Shown here piece by piece: positions 37,159 to 47,481 of a DNA stretch of 64,000 nucleotides (positions within the stretch are counted from its first letter, which is position 1; every line of letters starts with the position of its first letter). Source of the DNA: an uncultured Bacteroidales bacterium (lineage in GTDB: Bacteria > Bacteroidota > Bacteroidia > Bacteroidales > Muribaculaceae). The stretch spans positions 153,719 to 217,718 of the forward strand of contig CACZVR010000001.1 of the NCBI GenBank assembly GCA_902784675.1. The letters are read 5' to 3'. Below the pieces are notes generated by a model. The model worked only from the letters and a program-made list of their open reading frames with translations, was not told the origin of the DNA and made no database searches. The position numbers and the translations under genes are program-made.

Positions 37159-37165
37159 CAGCGCG

Positions 37166-39700
37166 ATGAAATGGCCGGAAAAACATATTCTTTGTTTGAT
37201 GACGTTCCTGTGGGTGGCGTTATCAGCTGCAGGACAACAGGCTGCCGTGACCCAAATCACCGGATTGGTGCGCGATTCGCTCACCCGTGAGGGCATCGCC
37301 CTTGCTTCGGTCTCGCTAGTGGGCACCAGCGAAGGAACCCTTGCTGATGAGCGTGGCGGTTTCATCATCAATTCACGATCTCACTTCACCAAGTTGCGCG
37401 TCACTGCCATGGGCTACACGCCCCGTGAGATGGACATCAAGCCGGGGCAGGGGAATGTTGTGCTCGTTGACATGGTGCCCACCGGGGTGCAACTGGGCGA
37501 GGTGGTCGTGCGCAAGGGCAAAGAAAAATACAGCAAAAAGAATAACCCGGCAGTCGAAATGATCAAGCGGCTGCGCGAACGGCGCGACGATAATGATCCG
37601 AGGCGCTTTCCCCATTACGATTACACCCAGTATGAACGCATGATGCTGGGATTCGGCGATTTGGACGAATTGATGAAGGATCCCGAGCAGCAGAGTTGGA
37701 TTGAACAGTATGCCGACACGTCATTGCTCACAGGCAAGCGTATCCTGCCTTTCTCAATCAAGGAGACCGTCGCACGCGATCATTACAGCGACGCAGGCCA
37801 CAAGCAGGTCATCCTGGGCACCCGCAGCGCTGGCATTGACGAACGCATTGACCAGGAGAACATCAAAAAGGTGCTTGATGACTTCATGGGCGAGATTGAC
37901 ATTTTTCAGAACGATGTGACGCTGCTCACCAATCGCTTTGTCAGCCCGTTGTCGCGCATCGCCGTGGATTTCTACAAATTCTACCTCAACGATACGGTCA
38001 TGGTCGACGGTGAGCGGTGTGCCGTGTTGAGTTTTGTGCCCTTCACACCTCAGACATTCGGCTTCTTGGGGCGCCTCTATGTCTCCCTCGAAGATACCAC
38101 CATGTTTATTAAACGCGTGTCAATGGGGGTGCCCCACGACATCAACCTGAACTATGTGGAGCGCATGAGCGTTTTGCAGGATTTTGAACGGGCTCCCAAC
38201 GGGTCTCGTCTCAAAACCAACGAGCACATCGAGGTAAGCATGAAGCTACTGCCTGGGCTGCCCTTGGTGTTTGCCCGCCGCGAGAGCAGCTACCGCAATC
38301 ACAACTTCGAGCGCCCCGAGGGTGGAGTGTTCAACTTTGCGGGTGAGAGACGTGAGGAGGGTAGCGCCGCATTTATGCCCGACGAGTTCTGGCATGAGTA
38401 CCGGCCGGCGCAGGTGCGCACGACTACCGCCACGATGCAGAACCTGATGAAACGCTTGCGTGGCTCCAAGCTATTCTATTGGGCCGAGCAGTTCATCGTG
38501 GTCATGGTCAACGGCTATCTCCCCACAGCACGGGTGAGCCGAATAGACATCGGTCCGCTCAACACCATGGTCAGCGGCAATGCAATGGAGGGGATGCGCC
38601 TGCGTCTGGGTGCTGTGACCAACGTCAACTTGAGCCGCCACTGGTTTGCCCGAGGGTATGTCGCCTATGGATTCAAAGACAAGAAACTCAAATACATGGG
38701 GTCGCTGGAGTATTCCTTCACGCCCAAGAAAAAGCAGGATAAGGAATTCCCCATCCACAGTTTACAACTGTCCCACCGCTATGATGTGGACAGGCTGGCC
38801 CAACATTATTTATATACCAATGCCGACAATATGTTCCTATCGTTCAAGCGACACAAGGATACAAGGATTCAATACTTGCGCACGTCACGTCTGGAGTACC
38901 GCCACGAGTGGTATAACCATTTCTCCATTACTCTGGGCTTTGAGCACAACATCCACGAGGGCACACAGTATGTTCCTTTCGTCTATGCCGATGGCTCATC
39001 ACGACATCGTTACACACAAGCCGGTTTCACGGCACAACTGCGGTTCGCTCCCGGTGAGACATTCTATCAGACGCGTTCTCATCGCATCCCCATCAACATG
39101 GATGCTCCCATCATCACGCTCAATCACACCTATATGCCCAAAGGATTCATGGGCAGCCTGCACGAGGTGAACAAGACCGAACTGGGATTGCAGAAGCGTT
39201 TCTGGTTCTCGGCTTTTGGTTATGCCGACGTAATCGTCAGGGGAGAGAAGGTGTGGAGCCAAGTCGCTTATCCCGACCTGCTGATGCCCAACGTCAACCT
39301 TTCTTACACCATCCAGCCCGAGAGTTTCACTCTGATGAAGCCCATGGAGTTCATCAACGACCAGGCCCTGTCATGGGACCTTACCTACTGGGGTAATGGC
39401 ATACTGATGAACCGCTTGCCCTTGATCAAGAAACTGCGGTTGCGCGAGGTCCTCACCCTGCGTGGCTTGTGGGGCAGCCTGAGCGACAAGAACAACCCCG
39501 CAAAGAGCAATGACATCTTCCAATTCCCGGCTGATGCCCTGTGTCAGCCCATGGGAGACAAGCCTTATATGGAAGCTGGGGTGGGCCTTGACAACATCCT
39601 AACAGTGCTGCGTGTTGACTATGTGTGGCGCATCAACTACCGCGACCACGCCGGCACCGACCGCCAGGGCGTCCGCATCCAACTCCACTTCAACTTCTGA
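37166..39700 (+). CDS. DUF5686 outer-membrane protein with carboxypeptidase-regulatory-like domain
   Basis: This 844-residue envelope protein has a signal peptide (MKWPEKHILCLM...AAGQ). A CarboxypepD_reg-like beta-sandwich (residues 30-110, ITGLVRDSLTREGIALASVSLVGT) follows, as in TonB-dependent receptors, but no plug domain is present. The remaining 700 residues match the DUF5686 family, ending in barrel-like strands (LRVDYVWRINYRD...IQLHFNF) with a C-terminal aromatic. Bacteroidota usually have several of these; their role in the outer membrane is unknown. The start is supported by the basic residues before the hydrophobic core; a start at the next Met would lose them. Confidence 0.82.
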   Translation: MKWPEKHILCLMTFLWVALSAAGQQAAVTQITGLVRDSLTREGIALASVSLVGTSEGTLADERGGFIINSRSHFTKLRVTAMGYTPREMDIKPGQGNVVLVDMVPTGVQLGEVVVRKGKEKYSKKNNPAVEMIKRLRERRDDNDPRRFPHYDYTQYERMMLGFGDLDELMKDPEQQSWIEQYADTSLLTGKRILPFSIKETVARDHYSDAGHKQVILGTRSAGIDERIDQENIKKVLDDFMGEIDIFQNDVTLLTNRFVSPLSRIAVDFYKFYLNDTVMVDGERCAVLSFVPFTPQTFGFLGRLYVSLEDTTMFIKRVSMGVPHDINLNYVERMSVLQDFERAPNGSRLKTNEHIEVSMKLLPGLPLVFARRESSYRNHNFERPEGGVFNFAGERREEGSAAFMPDEFWHEYRPAQVRTTTATMQNLMKRLRGSKLFYWAEQFIVVMVNGYLPTARVSRIDIGPLNTMVSGNAMEGMRLRLGAVTNVNLSRHWFARGYVAYGFKDKKLKYMGSLEYSFTPKKKQDKEFPIHSLQLSHRYDVDRLAQHYLYTNADNMFLSFKRHKDTRIQYLRTSRLEYRHEWYNHFSITLGFEHNIHEGTQYVPFVYADGSSRHRYTQAGFTAQLRFAPGETFYQTRSHRIPINMDAPIITLNHTYMPKGFMGSLHEVNKTELGLQKRFWFSAFGYADVIVRGEKVWSQVAYPDLLMPNVNLSYTIQPESFTLMKPMEFINDQALSWDLTYWGNGILMNRLPLIKKLRLREVLTLRGLWGSLSDKNNPAKSNDIFQFPADALCQPMGDKPYMEAGVGLDNILTVLRVDYVWRINYRDHAGTDRQGVRIQLHFNF

Positions 39701-39812
39701 TACCCTGTTTTAGGGAATCTTTCCTTTCTTGTTAATAACTTTTTTTTCGTGAATGGGATATTTGGTGTAATTTTACAATCCCTATCTGTAACTCAAAAAA
39801 AGACCTGATAAA

Positions 39813-42800
39813 ATGATACCTTTTGTACACTTGCATGTGCATTCACAATATTCCATCCTTGACGGCATGGCGCCTGTCAAGTCGCTTGTTGACAAGGCAA
39901 TAAGCGACGGGATGCGTGGCATGGCAATAACCGATCACGGCAACATGTATGGCATCAAGGAATTTCACGATTATGTCTCCAAGTTGAACAAGAAACGTGG
40001 TGATGACGAGAAATTCAAGCCCATCTTCGGCTGTGAGGTATATGTCGCCAAGCAGGACCGTCACGAGCACCTTGACAAGCGCGACATCGGATATCACCTG
40101 ATTCTGCTGGCCAAGAACCTGCAGGGTTACAAGAACCTCATCAAGATCGTGTCGCACGCTTGGACCGAGGGATTCTACTCCCATCCTCGCACCGACCACA
40201 GCGAGCTGGAGAAATATCACGAAGGAATTATCTGCTGTTCGGCATGCCTGGGTGGTGAAGTGCCACAACTCATCATGGGTGGGCAGATGAATCAAGCTCG
40301 CGAAACCATAAAGTGGTTCAAGGACGTGTTCGGTGAAGACTATTATCTGGAGCTGCAACGACACAAAGCCACTGTCGCCCGTGCCAATCACGACACCTAT
40401 GAGAAACAGTGTCTGGTGAATGATGCGCTCATTCAGTTTGCCAAGGAGTTGGACATCAAGCTCATCTGCACCAACGATTCTCACTTTGTGAATGAGGAGG
40501 ATGCCGATGCTCATGAGCGACTCATCTGCCTCTCCACAGGCAGGAAACTCACCGATGAGAATCTGATGCTCTACAGCAAGCAGGAGTGGTTCAAGACCCA
40601 GGAAGAGATGAACGAGGTGTTTGCCGACATTCCCGAGGCCTTGCAGAACACTAATGAGATTCTTGATAAAGTTGAAATCTACAGCATTGATCACGGTCCC
40701 ATCCTGCCTGATTTCCCGCTTCCTGAAGGTTTCAAGGACGAGGACGAGTATCTGCGCTACCTGGTCTATGAGGGTGCCAAGGAACGTTGGCCCAATCTCA
40801 CCGACGAGCAGCGCGAGCGCCTTGACTTTGAGTTGGATACCATCAAAAACATGGGATTTCCTGGCTACTTCCTCATCGTTCAGGACTACATCAGGATGGC
40901 TCCCAAGCTGGGCTGTTCAGTGGGACCCGGTCGTGGTTCGGCTGCAGGTTCGGCCGTGGCCTACTGCCTGGGCATCACCAAAATTGACCCGTTGAAATAT
41001 GATTTGCTGTTCGAGCGCTTCTTGAATCCCGACCGCATCTCATTGCCCGATATCGACACCGACTTTGACGATGACGGGCGTGCCGCTGTGCTCAACTATG
41101 TGACCGAGAAATATGGTGCCGAGAAGGTAGCTCACATTGTGACCTATGGCACCATGGCGGCCAAGAGTGCCATTAAAGATGTTGCCCGTGTCGAGGACTT
41201 GCCGTTGCCCGAGAGCAACCGTCTTGCAAAGTTCATTCCGTCCTCGCCCAACGAGATGCCCGAAAAAGAGCCTGGCAAGAAATATAAGATCACGGTGAAG
41301 AATTGCCTGGAGTGCTTCCCTGAGTTCCGTCAAGAACTCGAGAACGAGGATCCCAGGGTGGTCGAGACCATCCGTTTTGCCGAGAAACTGGAGGGCAGCG
41401 TGCGCAGCACCGGCGTGCATGCCTGCGGCGTGATCATCGGCCGTGACGACATCACCGACTGGGTGCCCGTGAGCACCGCCACCGACAGCGATGGCGAGAA
41501 GATCATCGTGACCCAGTATGAGGGAGGTGTCATCGAGAGCACCGGCTTGATTAAGATGGACTTCCTGGGACTGAAAAACCTTTCCATCATCAACGAAGCT
41601 CTTGCCAACATCAAGCTCAATCACGGCATCGACATCGATATTGAGAAAATACCGATTGATGACCCCAAGACCTATGAGCTCTACTGCAAAGGACAGACGT
41701 CTGGAACCTTCCAGTTCGAGTCGGCCGGTATGCAGAAGTATCTCATCGAGCTGCATCCTTCCTGTTTCGAGGACTTGATTGCCATGAACGCCCTCTACCG
41801 TCCAGGTCCCATGGACTACATCCCGCAGTTCATCAGGCGCAAACATGGCGATGAGCCCATCGAATATGATATTCCCTGCATGGAGCAATACCTCAAGGAG
41901 ACCTACGGAATCACGGTCTATCAGGAGCAAGTCATGTTGTTGTCAAGGCAGTTGGCAGGCTTCACTCGTGGCCAAAGCGACACGCTGCGCAAGGCTATGG
42001 GTAAGAAACAAATCGATAAGATGAACGAGCTTGAGGCTTTGTTCTATGAAGGCGGTGAGAAAAACGGCCATGACAAGAAAGTGCTGAACAAGATTTGGGA
42101 AGACTGGAAAAAGTTCGCTTCCTACGCGTTCAACAAATCACACGCCACCTGCTACAGCTGGGTTGCCTACCAGACAGCCTATCTCAAGGCGAACTATCCC
42201 AGCGAATACATGGCAGCCGTGCTGAGCAGCAACCTCAACGATGTGGACAAACTATCAAAATACATGGACGAGTGCCGTGCCATGGGCATCGAGGTGCTGG
42301 GACCCAACATCAACGAGAGTTACAAAAACTTCAGCGCCACCAAGGATGGACGCATCCGCTTTGGACTTGCAGGCATCAAGGGTGTGGGCGTGGGTTGCGT
42401 GGACTCAATCATCGAGCAGCGTGAAAAGGATGGCCCCTTCAAGGACATTTTTGACTTTGTGCAGCGCATTGACCAGCGCGCCTGCAACCGCAAGGCCCTG
42501 GAGTCGATGGCTCTTGCAGGCGCTTTCGACGATTTCAAGGAAATCAAGCGCGAGGACTTCTTTGAGGTGAATGCCCGCAACGAATCGTTCAGCGAGATAC
42601 TGATGAGATTCGGACAGCGTTACCAAGCCAGCCTGCAGGAAATGCAGAATTCGCTGTTCGGTGCCCTGGGCGGGGTGGAGGTGGCCACACCTGTCATTCC
42701 TCAAGCCGAGCCATGGTCGGAACTGGAACGCCTGAACCGTGAACGTGAACTCGTGGGCATGTACCTGTCGGCCCATCCCCTCGACCCCTATTACATGGAG

Positions 42801-43361
42801 GTGACCTACGGCTGCGACACCCCGCTTGCCGAGGTGAAGAACAGAGCCAATGAAGTAAACAAAGAAATCACCATGGGAGGACTGGTGGTGGATTTCCAGA
42901 CTCGCATGGGCAAGAAAGGGCAGTTCGGCATCCTCAAGATTGAAGATTACTCGGGTTCGTTCGAATTCATGCTCTTTGGCAACAAGTTCGTGGATTACCA
43001 GAAGTTTGGCGTTCTTGGTCTTGCCATCGTGGTGAGGGGTGCCTATGAGAAAGGCTATCGCGACACCGACCCGGTGCGCTTCAACCTGCATTCAATCGAC
43101 CTGCTCGAGAACCTCAAGGGCAAGATGGTGAAGAATCTTGTCATCTCGTTGACAGACAATGAGCTGAATAGTGTGGATTTCTTGAAACAATATATCGGCG
43201 CCGATGGCGATAACCGTTGCGACCTCTACTTCCGCATGCGTGATCACATCAGCGGCAATTATGTCATGTTGCGTTCCAAGGACCCAATTGCCGTGGACAA
43301 ACGGTTGCTGGAATCGCTGCAAGAGGCAAGAATTAAATTCAAAATCAATGCACGAGTGTAA
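39813..43361 (+). CDS. dnaE: DNA polymerase III alpha subunit
   Basis: This is the 1182-residue replicative polymerase. An N-terminal PHP domain begins FVHLHVHSQYSILDGM. The palm contains GPGRGSAAGS and the catalytic aspartates in PDIDTDFDDDGR (about residue 412). The conserved NALYRPGPMDYIP segment lies near residue 665. Tandem helix-hairpin-helix and OB-fold (about residues 1000-1080) regions follow. The length is typical for the DnaE1 type. It is transcribed toward trxA, 76 bases downstream. Nothing is missing. Confidence 0.97.
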   Translation: MIPFVHLHVHSQYSILDGMAPVKSLVDKAISDGMRGMAITDHGNMYGIKEFHDYVSKLNKKRGDDEKFKPIFGCEVYVAKQDRHEHLDKRDIGYHLILLAKNLQGYKNLIKIVSHAWTEGFYSHPRTDHSELEKYHEGIICCSACLGGEVPQLIMGGQMNQARETIKWFKDVFGEDYYLELQRHKATVARANHDTYEKQCLVNDALIQFAKELDIKLICTNDSHFVNEEDADAHERLICLSTGRKLTDENLMLYSKQEWFKTQEEMNEVFADIPEALQNTNEILDKVEIYSIDHGPILPDFPLPEGFKDEDEYLRYLVYEGAKERWPNLTDEQRERLDFELDTIKNMGFPGYFLIVQDYIRMAPKLGCSVGPGRGSAAGSAVAYCLGITKIDPLKYDLLFERFLNPDRISLPDIDTDFDDDGRAAVLNYVTEKYGAEKVAHIVTYGTMAAKSAIKDVARVEDLPLPESNRLAKFIPSSPNEMPEKEPGKKYKITVKNCLECFPEFRQELENEDPRVVETIRFAEKLEGSVRSTGVHACGVIIGRDDITDWVPVSTATDSDGEKIIVTQYEGGVIESTGLIKMDFLGLKNLSIINEALANIKLNHGIDIDIEKIPIDDPKTYELYCKGQTSGTFQFESAGMQKYLIELHPSCFEDLIAMNALYRPGPMDYIPQFIRRKHGDEPIEYDIPCMEQYLKETYGITVYQEQVMLLSRQLAGFTRGQSDTLRKAMGKKQIDKMNELEALFYEGGEKNGHDKKVLNKIWEDWKKFASYAFNKSHATCYSWVAYQTAYLKANYPSEYMAAVLSSNLNDVDKLSKYMDECRAMGIEVLGPNINESYKNFSATKDGRIRFGLAGIKGVGVGCVDSIIEQREKDGPFKDIFDFVQRIDQRACNRKALESMALAGAFDDFKEIKREDFFEVNARNESFSEILMRFGQRYQASLQEMQNSLFGALGGVEVATPVIPQAEPWSELERLNRERELVGMYLSAHPLDPYYMEVTYGCDTPLAEVKNRANEVNKEITMGGLVVDFQTRMGKKGQFGILKIEDYSGSFEFMLFGNKFVDYQKFGVLGLAIVVRGAYEKGYRDTDPVRFNLHSIDLLENLKGKMVKNLVISLTDNELNSVDFLKQYIGADGDNRCDLYFRMRDHISGNYVMLRSKDPIAVDKRLLESLQEARIKFKINARV

Positions 43362-43437
43362 CTGGCATTGAATTTGCAACAAGGCTTATTCGTGAAATAA
43401 ATACTATAATCATTAACTCATTCAAAACTATCAAGCA

Positions 43438-43755
43438 ATGGCTACTGTAATTAATGACGCTAACTACAAGAGTTTTTTGGAATCGGGTAAACCCGTTGTG
43501 ATTGACTTCTGGGCACCGTGGTGCGGTCCCTGCCGCAGCATCGCTCCCATTGTTGAGGAAGTGGCTGAAGCCTACGAGGGCCGCGCTGTCATCGGCAAAT
43601 ACAATGTTGACGACGACACCGACCTGGGCGTGGAATTCGGCATTCGCAACATTCCCACGCTGCTGTTCTTTAACAAGGAGGGTCAGATGGTAGACAAGCA
43701 TGTGGGCACCATCACCCGTGACGCGCTGACCGCCAAAATCGACGCTCTGCTGTAA
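43438..43755 (+). CDS. trxA: Thioredoxin
   Basis: This 105-residue cytoplasmic thioredoxin has the redox centre WCGPC (residues 28-32), the buried Asp in VIDFWAPW, and the cis-proline loop NIPTLLFF. It reduces protein disulfides using thioredoxin reductase, which is not in this window. It stands downstream of dnaE on the same strand. A strong hairpin terminator follows. Confidence 0.96.
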   Translation: MATVINDANYKSFLESGKPVVIDFWAPWCGPCRSIAPIVEEVAEAYEGRAVIGKYNVDDDTDLGVEFGIRNIPTLLFFNKEGQMVDKHVGTITRDALTAKIDALL

Positions 43756-43775
43756 TCATTCCAGAACATACTCAC

Positions 43776-43825
43776 AAAAAATGAGCAGACTTCTCATTGA
43801 ATTGAGGGTCTGCTCGTTTTTTCTA
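43776..43825. terminator. Bidirectional terminator between trxA and hydE
   Basis: An 8-bp GC-containing stem (43783-43790 with 43808-43815) is extended by an A-run on one side and a T-run on the other, so it can end transcription from both strands. Confidence 0.85.
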
Positions 43826-43838
43826 CCTGATTCTACTG

Positions 43839-44885
43839 TTATACTGTACGGCTAGGATGGTCGCCTCTTGACCAGTCAATGTGGTAACCGATGGTTGCCA
43901 ATTCATCGGTAAGAGCCTTTATCCCTTGGGCTGACTCTGCCCCAAGTGCCGCCTTGTTGTCATAGAGGGCATAGAAGGCTCGGCTGTCCTTAGGGGAGAG
44001 GTTGGGCATAACCACGTTGGCGCCCGCCAGAATGCCACGCAATCGGCCATCGGGTGACAATGTGGCCATGGCTGTGGTGCTGGGAATGAGTGCCTGAGGC
44101 AAAGCTAAACGCAAAATGGCATATAGCCGCGCTGTCATATCAACCGAGCCAGCCGGGAAACGGCCAAAAGGTGTGTCGTGTTGAGGAATGAAGGGGCCGA
44201 TGCCGATCATGTGAGGCTTGAAACTGATGAGATATTGAATGTCCTCGACAATGCTGCTCAAGGTCTGGAATGGAGCACCCACCATGATGCCGGCACCCAC
44301 CTGATAACCAGTTTCCTTGAGCCAATCTAGGCACTGCAAGCGGTGAACAATTGTCATACTGGCAGGGTGCAGCAGGCTGTAGAGCCTCTCGTTGTGGGTC
44401 TCGTGCCGCAACAAGTAACGGTCGGCTCCCGCCCGATGCCACAGCTCGTAAGTCTCTCGCGGATGCTCTCCTAGAGATAAAGTGATAGCACAATCGGGCC
44501 AAGTCTGCCTGATGTCTGAAATGATATCAGCAATCCATTGTGACCGTTCTTCTCCCCATTCACCGCCTTGCATCACAAACGTGCGGAAACCAAGCTGATA
44601 GCCTTGTTCACAGCAAGCCATTACCTGGTCACGGGTGAGCGTGTAGCGTGGCACATGACCGTTGCTGCGACGTATTCCACAGTAGAGGCAATCGTTGCGG
44701 CACACGTTAGACAACTCGATGAGACCACGCAAATAAATGCCGCGACCGAATTGGCGTTGAGAGACTTCACGGGCTTGGCTAATGAGATATTCCAAGTCTT
44801 GAGAATCGCGCATGGTGAGCAGCGCACGAATTCCTTCAGGCTCCAGCTCATGATTCTGCCGCAGTCTGTCAATCAGGCATTTCAT
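43839..44885 (-). CDS. hydE: [FeFe]-hydrogenase maturase HydE (radical SAM)
   Basis: This 348-residue radical SAM enzyme has the CxxxCxxC cluster motif in SNVCRNDCLYCGIR (about residues 60-72). Its BioB-like barrel shows MQGGEWG, SLGEHP, LRHETHN and IGIGPFIPQHDTPF, as in HydE, which helps build the diiron site of [FeFe]-hydrogenase. HydF, HydG and the hydrogenase are not in this window. Methylornithine synthase PylB is a close relative but less likely here. The ATG at 44885 was preferred to a GTG three bases upstream; it overlaps the stop of the transglutaminase-like gene (TGATG), showing coupling to a gene of no obvious hydrogenase role. Confidence 0.85.
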   Translation of the reverse strand: MKCLIDRLRQNHELEPEGIRALLTMRDSQDLEYLISQAREVSQRQFGRGIYLRGLIELSNVCRNDCLYCGIRRSNGHVPRYTLTRDQVMACCEQGYQLGFRTFVMQGGEWGEERSQWIADIISDIRQTWPDCAITLSLGEHPRETYELWHRAGADRYLLRHETHNERLYSLLHPASMTIVHRLQCLDWLKETGYQVGAGIMVGAPFQTLSSIVEDIQYLISFKPHMIGIGPFIPQHDTPFGRFPAGSVDMTARLYAILRLALPQALIPSTTAMATLSPDGRLRGILAGANVVMPNLSPKDSRAFYALYDNKAALGAESAQGIKALTDELATIGYHIDWSRGDHPSRTV

Positions 44886-47458
44886 CACTTGTCCAAATTA
44901 CTGATGACCCTGGTGAGTTGTTCACCCAAACCGATGGTGTAACCTTGAGAACTGAATACCACACGATTAAAGGTGTCGGCAAGGATGAAGAGAGGCAACT
45001 GCCCATTGTTTTGGAGTTTCATTTCCTGGGCAATCTGATGGCGGATAGCACCGTCAACGTCCATGCCGTAAATAATGTTCTTGGGGAGTTTGCCGAAGTT
45101 TTCTTGACGGTACTTCTGGACTTCGGTCTCATTTTCAAAGAGCAGTAGCATCGGGCGACTCCATTTGTCAATGGCATCGCTCATCGCAGCAATATCGCGC
45201 ATGGCATGGTTGGTGGGTTCCTGACCTACGCGCAAGATGCCCACGATGAAGTAGCCACGGCCTGTTTGGGAGAGAATGCTCACGGCATCGCCTGCCACAG
45301 GTCTTAACGCATTGTCCAACAGCTGGAATTTGGACTCGGAATTGAAATTGCCGATAATCGCCACAATATCATCACTCTGTCGCATGGTGAGATCGATGGT
45401 AGTGGTTTCGCCAGGCTTGACGGTGAAAATGCGATTGGCTACCAACACTTTGCCACTGGCTGCTCGAGTTCCGCTGGTGAGCATGTAGGTTCCGACATCA
45501 AGCGTCGTTCCGTTTTTGAACGTGTTGCTCCACGAAGAACCGTCCTCCAGGCCAGAGTCGCCCTCGTCATAGCTTAACAATTGTGTCGTGCCATCATCAA
45601 GAATGCGAGACAAGGAGAAGTGGTTGTAGTATTTCGGGTCATCAAGGGCTGGGGTGGGGGTGTAGCTCAGTTTGAGCGTACCCGTCTGAGCGTTTTTCTG
45701 CTCCACAGCCTCGAAGTTCACGTCTTGCCAGTCGCCACCACCAGTGCGATATTGCACTTTACCGGTGACGGGATCCATGCGTGAGTCAATATTGAGCGAA
45801 CGGGCCAAATCCACAAAGAAGATGTCACGGCCACGGCCATCGGCAACCCTTGAGCGCCACACGCCCATCGGGGTCTGGGCAATGTGCAGGGCATTCTCCT
45901 CGGGGTGGAGAGAAATGTTGTCGCGCACCCAGGCAACCAGTTTTGACGGATCATCGCGGAATTGCGAAGCGGTTACTGCATCAAAGGCATCTTGCAGGGC
46001 GACCTTGAACGGCGAGGTAATCATTTCATACTCGACGCGTTGAGCTAGCTGGTTGCTGCGGGAATTGAACGCATCCTCAAGGATAGCCATTTTCACGTCT
46101 CGCATATCCTTGTCATTCAATCCTTTCAAGATGCCAAGCACACGATCCATATTGTAGCTGTGGTTGTTGATAAAATCAAGAACAGTTTTCCAGTTCCCTC
46201 GTGCCTTGACTAGGAAGTCGGCAGCAGGCGGGCACAATTCCCGGGCTTTGTCAACCGAGAGGAAAGTAGCCTCATAAGCCTTGCGGATGCTGTCTTCGCG
46301 TGCAAAGCGTGCTTTGTTGGCAGCCGCCATTTCTGAACTCACCTTTGGCATCACTGCATTCTCAACAGGGGGCACTATGTCAAAGGTCTCATAAGTCATA
46401 GCATCTTTCATGTTGATGTTCTTGTCAAGCAGGACATCCACCTCCACGTCCTTGCCGAATGACACCTTGCGGTAGCCATACCAGCCGTCTTTGCTGACCC
46501 AAACGAGCATATCACCCTTACCGGCAGTCAAGGATGTTATTCCGTTATTGTCGGTATATTTGGTGGCAGCAGGGTAGAACTCAGCGTAATTGTAGATGCG
46601 GAATTCCACCTTAGCCCCTTTGGCAGGATTCCCTTCACGATCAAGGACACTCACTTGAACTGATGCCGTGGCTGCGTAGTTGCCGATGAGGTTGATCTCG
46701 GTGAAATTGCGGGTGCGTGACATTACTTCCTCGGGACCGTTGTAGTCGCCGAAGGCCCTTGTGTGCATCAGCAAAGCCCGTGAGGCAGGAGCATTGAACC
46801 AGCCCAAATCAAGCACCGCCTCGGGTTCACAAGCGCCCATGAAGTGCCATTTGCCGTCAGCCCAAGCCTCGACCCAGGCATGGTTATCGTCGGTGTGTGC
46901 CCAGCGGGGCGTATAGACCTGCCGTGCTGGAATGCCGATAGAACGCAGGGCTGCAACCGTGAACGTCGATTCCTCGCCACAACGCCCGATAGCCGTGTTC
47001 ATGCAGGCTAGGGGAGAGAGGGTGCGGGCATCGCTGGGCTGATAGGTCACATGCTCATGGCACCAATGGTTGACCTCAAGAATCGCCTCTTCCATGCTCA
47101 TGCCTGCCACACGGTCCTTCAGTTCCTTGAAAAAGAACGGACGCGACATGTCAAGCGCCTCATTATTGACTCGCAGGGGCAGCACGAAATGGTTGAACAA
47201 CAAATCGGGCACCTTTTTGCCCCAGGGCATCTGCTCCCGAGCCTCGAAAGTGGCACGCACGTTCTCTAAGTGGAACTCGACCGGGTAATCGGTCACATCG
47301 GCCAATGGCATATAGGCATACAAGAACTGCAAAGCAGCCTTTTCCTGCTCGCTCACGTTCAAGCCCGACAAATCAGGAGTTCTCAACTGTTCGATAGTAG
47401 TGGCTCCTGTCCATAAAAACAGGGCCAACACGAACATCAGTGCAATTATCTTTTTCAT
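44885..47458 (-). CDS. Transglutaminase-like exported protein with thioredoxin-like C-terminus
   Basis: This 857-residue protein has a signal peptide (MKKIIALMFVLALFLWTGA). A transglutaminase-like domain carries the Cys in GRCGEES (about residue 160) and the His in NHAWVEAW. The position that is usually Asp lies in the segment FMGACEPE, where an acidic residue is present. A carboxypeptidase-regulatory-like beta-sandwich follows (about residues 275-340), then a long middle region. The last 120 residues resemble a thioredoxin fold (PLFILADTFNRVVFSSQG) without a CxxC pair. The ATG at 47458 was chosen for the signal peptide and for the consensus promoter 24 bases upstream. Its likely site is the periplasm; its substrate is unknown. 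Confidence 0.82.
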   Translation of the reverse strand: MKKIIALMFVLALFLWTGATTIEQLRTPDLSGLNVSEQEKAALQFLYAYMPLADVTDYPVEFHLENVRATFEAREQMPWGKKVPDLLFNHFVLPLRVNNEALDMSRPFFFKELKDRVAGMSMEEAILEVNHWCHEHVTYQPSDARTLSPLACMNTAIGRCGEESTFTVAALRSIGIPARQVYTPRWAHTDDNHAWVEAWADGKWHFMGACEPEAVLDLGWFNAPASRALLMHTRAFGDYNGPEEVMSRTRNFTEINLIGNYAATASVQVSVLDREGNPAKGAKVEFRIYNYAEFYPAATKYTDNNGITSLTAGKGDMLVWVSKDGWYGYRKVSFGKDVEVDVLLDKNINMKDAMTYETFDIVPPVENAVMPKVSSEMAAANKARFAREDSIRKAYEATFLSVDKARELCPPAADFLVKARGNWKTVLDFINNHSYNMDRVLGILKGLNDKDMRDVKMAILEDAFNSRSNQLAQRVEYEMITSPFKVALQDAFDAVTASQFRDDPSKLVAWVRDNISLHPEENALHIAQTPMGVWRSRVADGRGRDIFFVDLARSLNIDSRMDPVTGKVQYRTGGGDWQDVNFEAVEQKNAQTGTLKLSYTPTPALDDPKYYNHFSLSRILDDGTTQLLSYDEGDSGLEDGSSWSNTFKNGTTLDVGTYMLTSGTRAASGKVLVANRIFTVKPGETTTIDLTMRQSDDIVAIIGNFNSESKFQLLDNALRPVAGDAVSILSQTGRGYFIVGILRVGQEPTNHAMRDIAAMSDAIDKWSRPMLLLFENETEVQKYRQENFGKLPKNIIYGMDVDGAIRHQIAQEMKLQNNGQLPLFILADTFNRVVFSSQGYTIGLGEQLTRVISNLDK

Positions 47459-47481
47459 TTCGGTTAACGGCAATTTTTCCA

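Noticed and set aside
39701-39812. Terminator and promoter before dnaE
   Set aside because: The CCCT/AGGG stem is only four bases long, and GATATTTG and TAATTTTA each miss the -7 consensus by one base without a matching -33 box.
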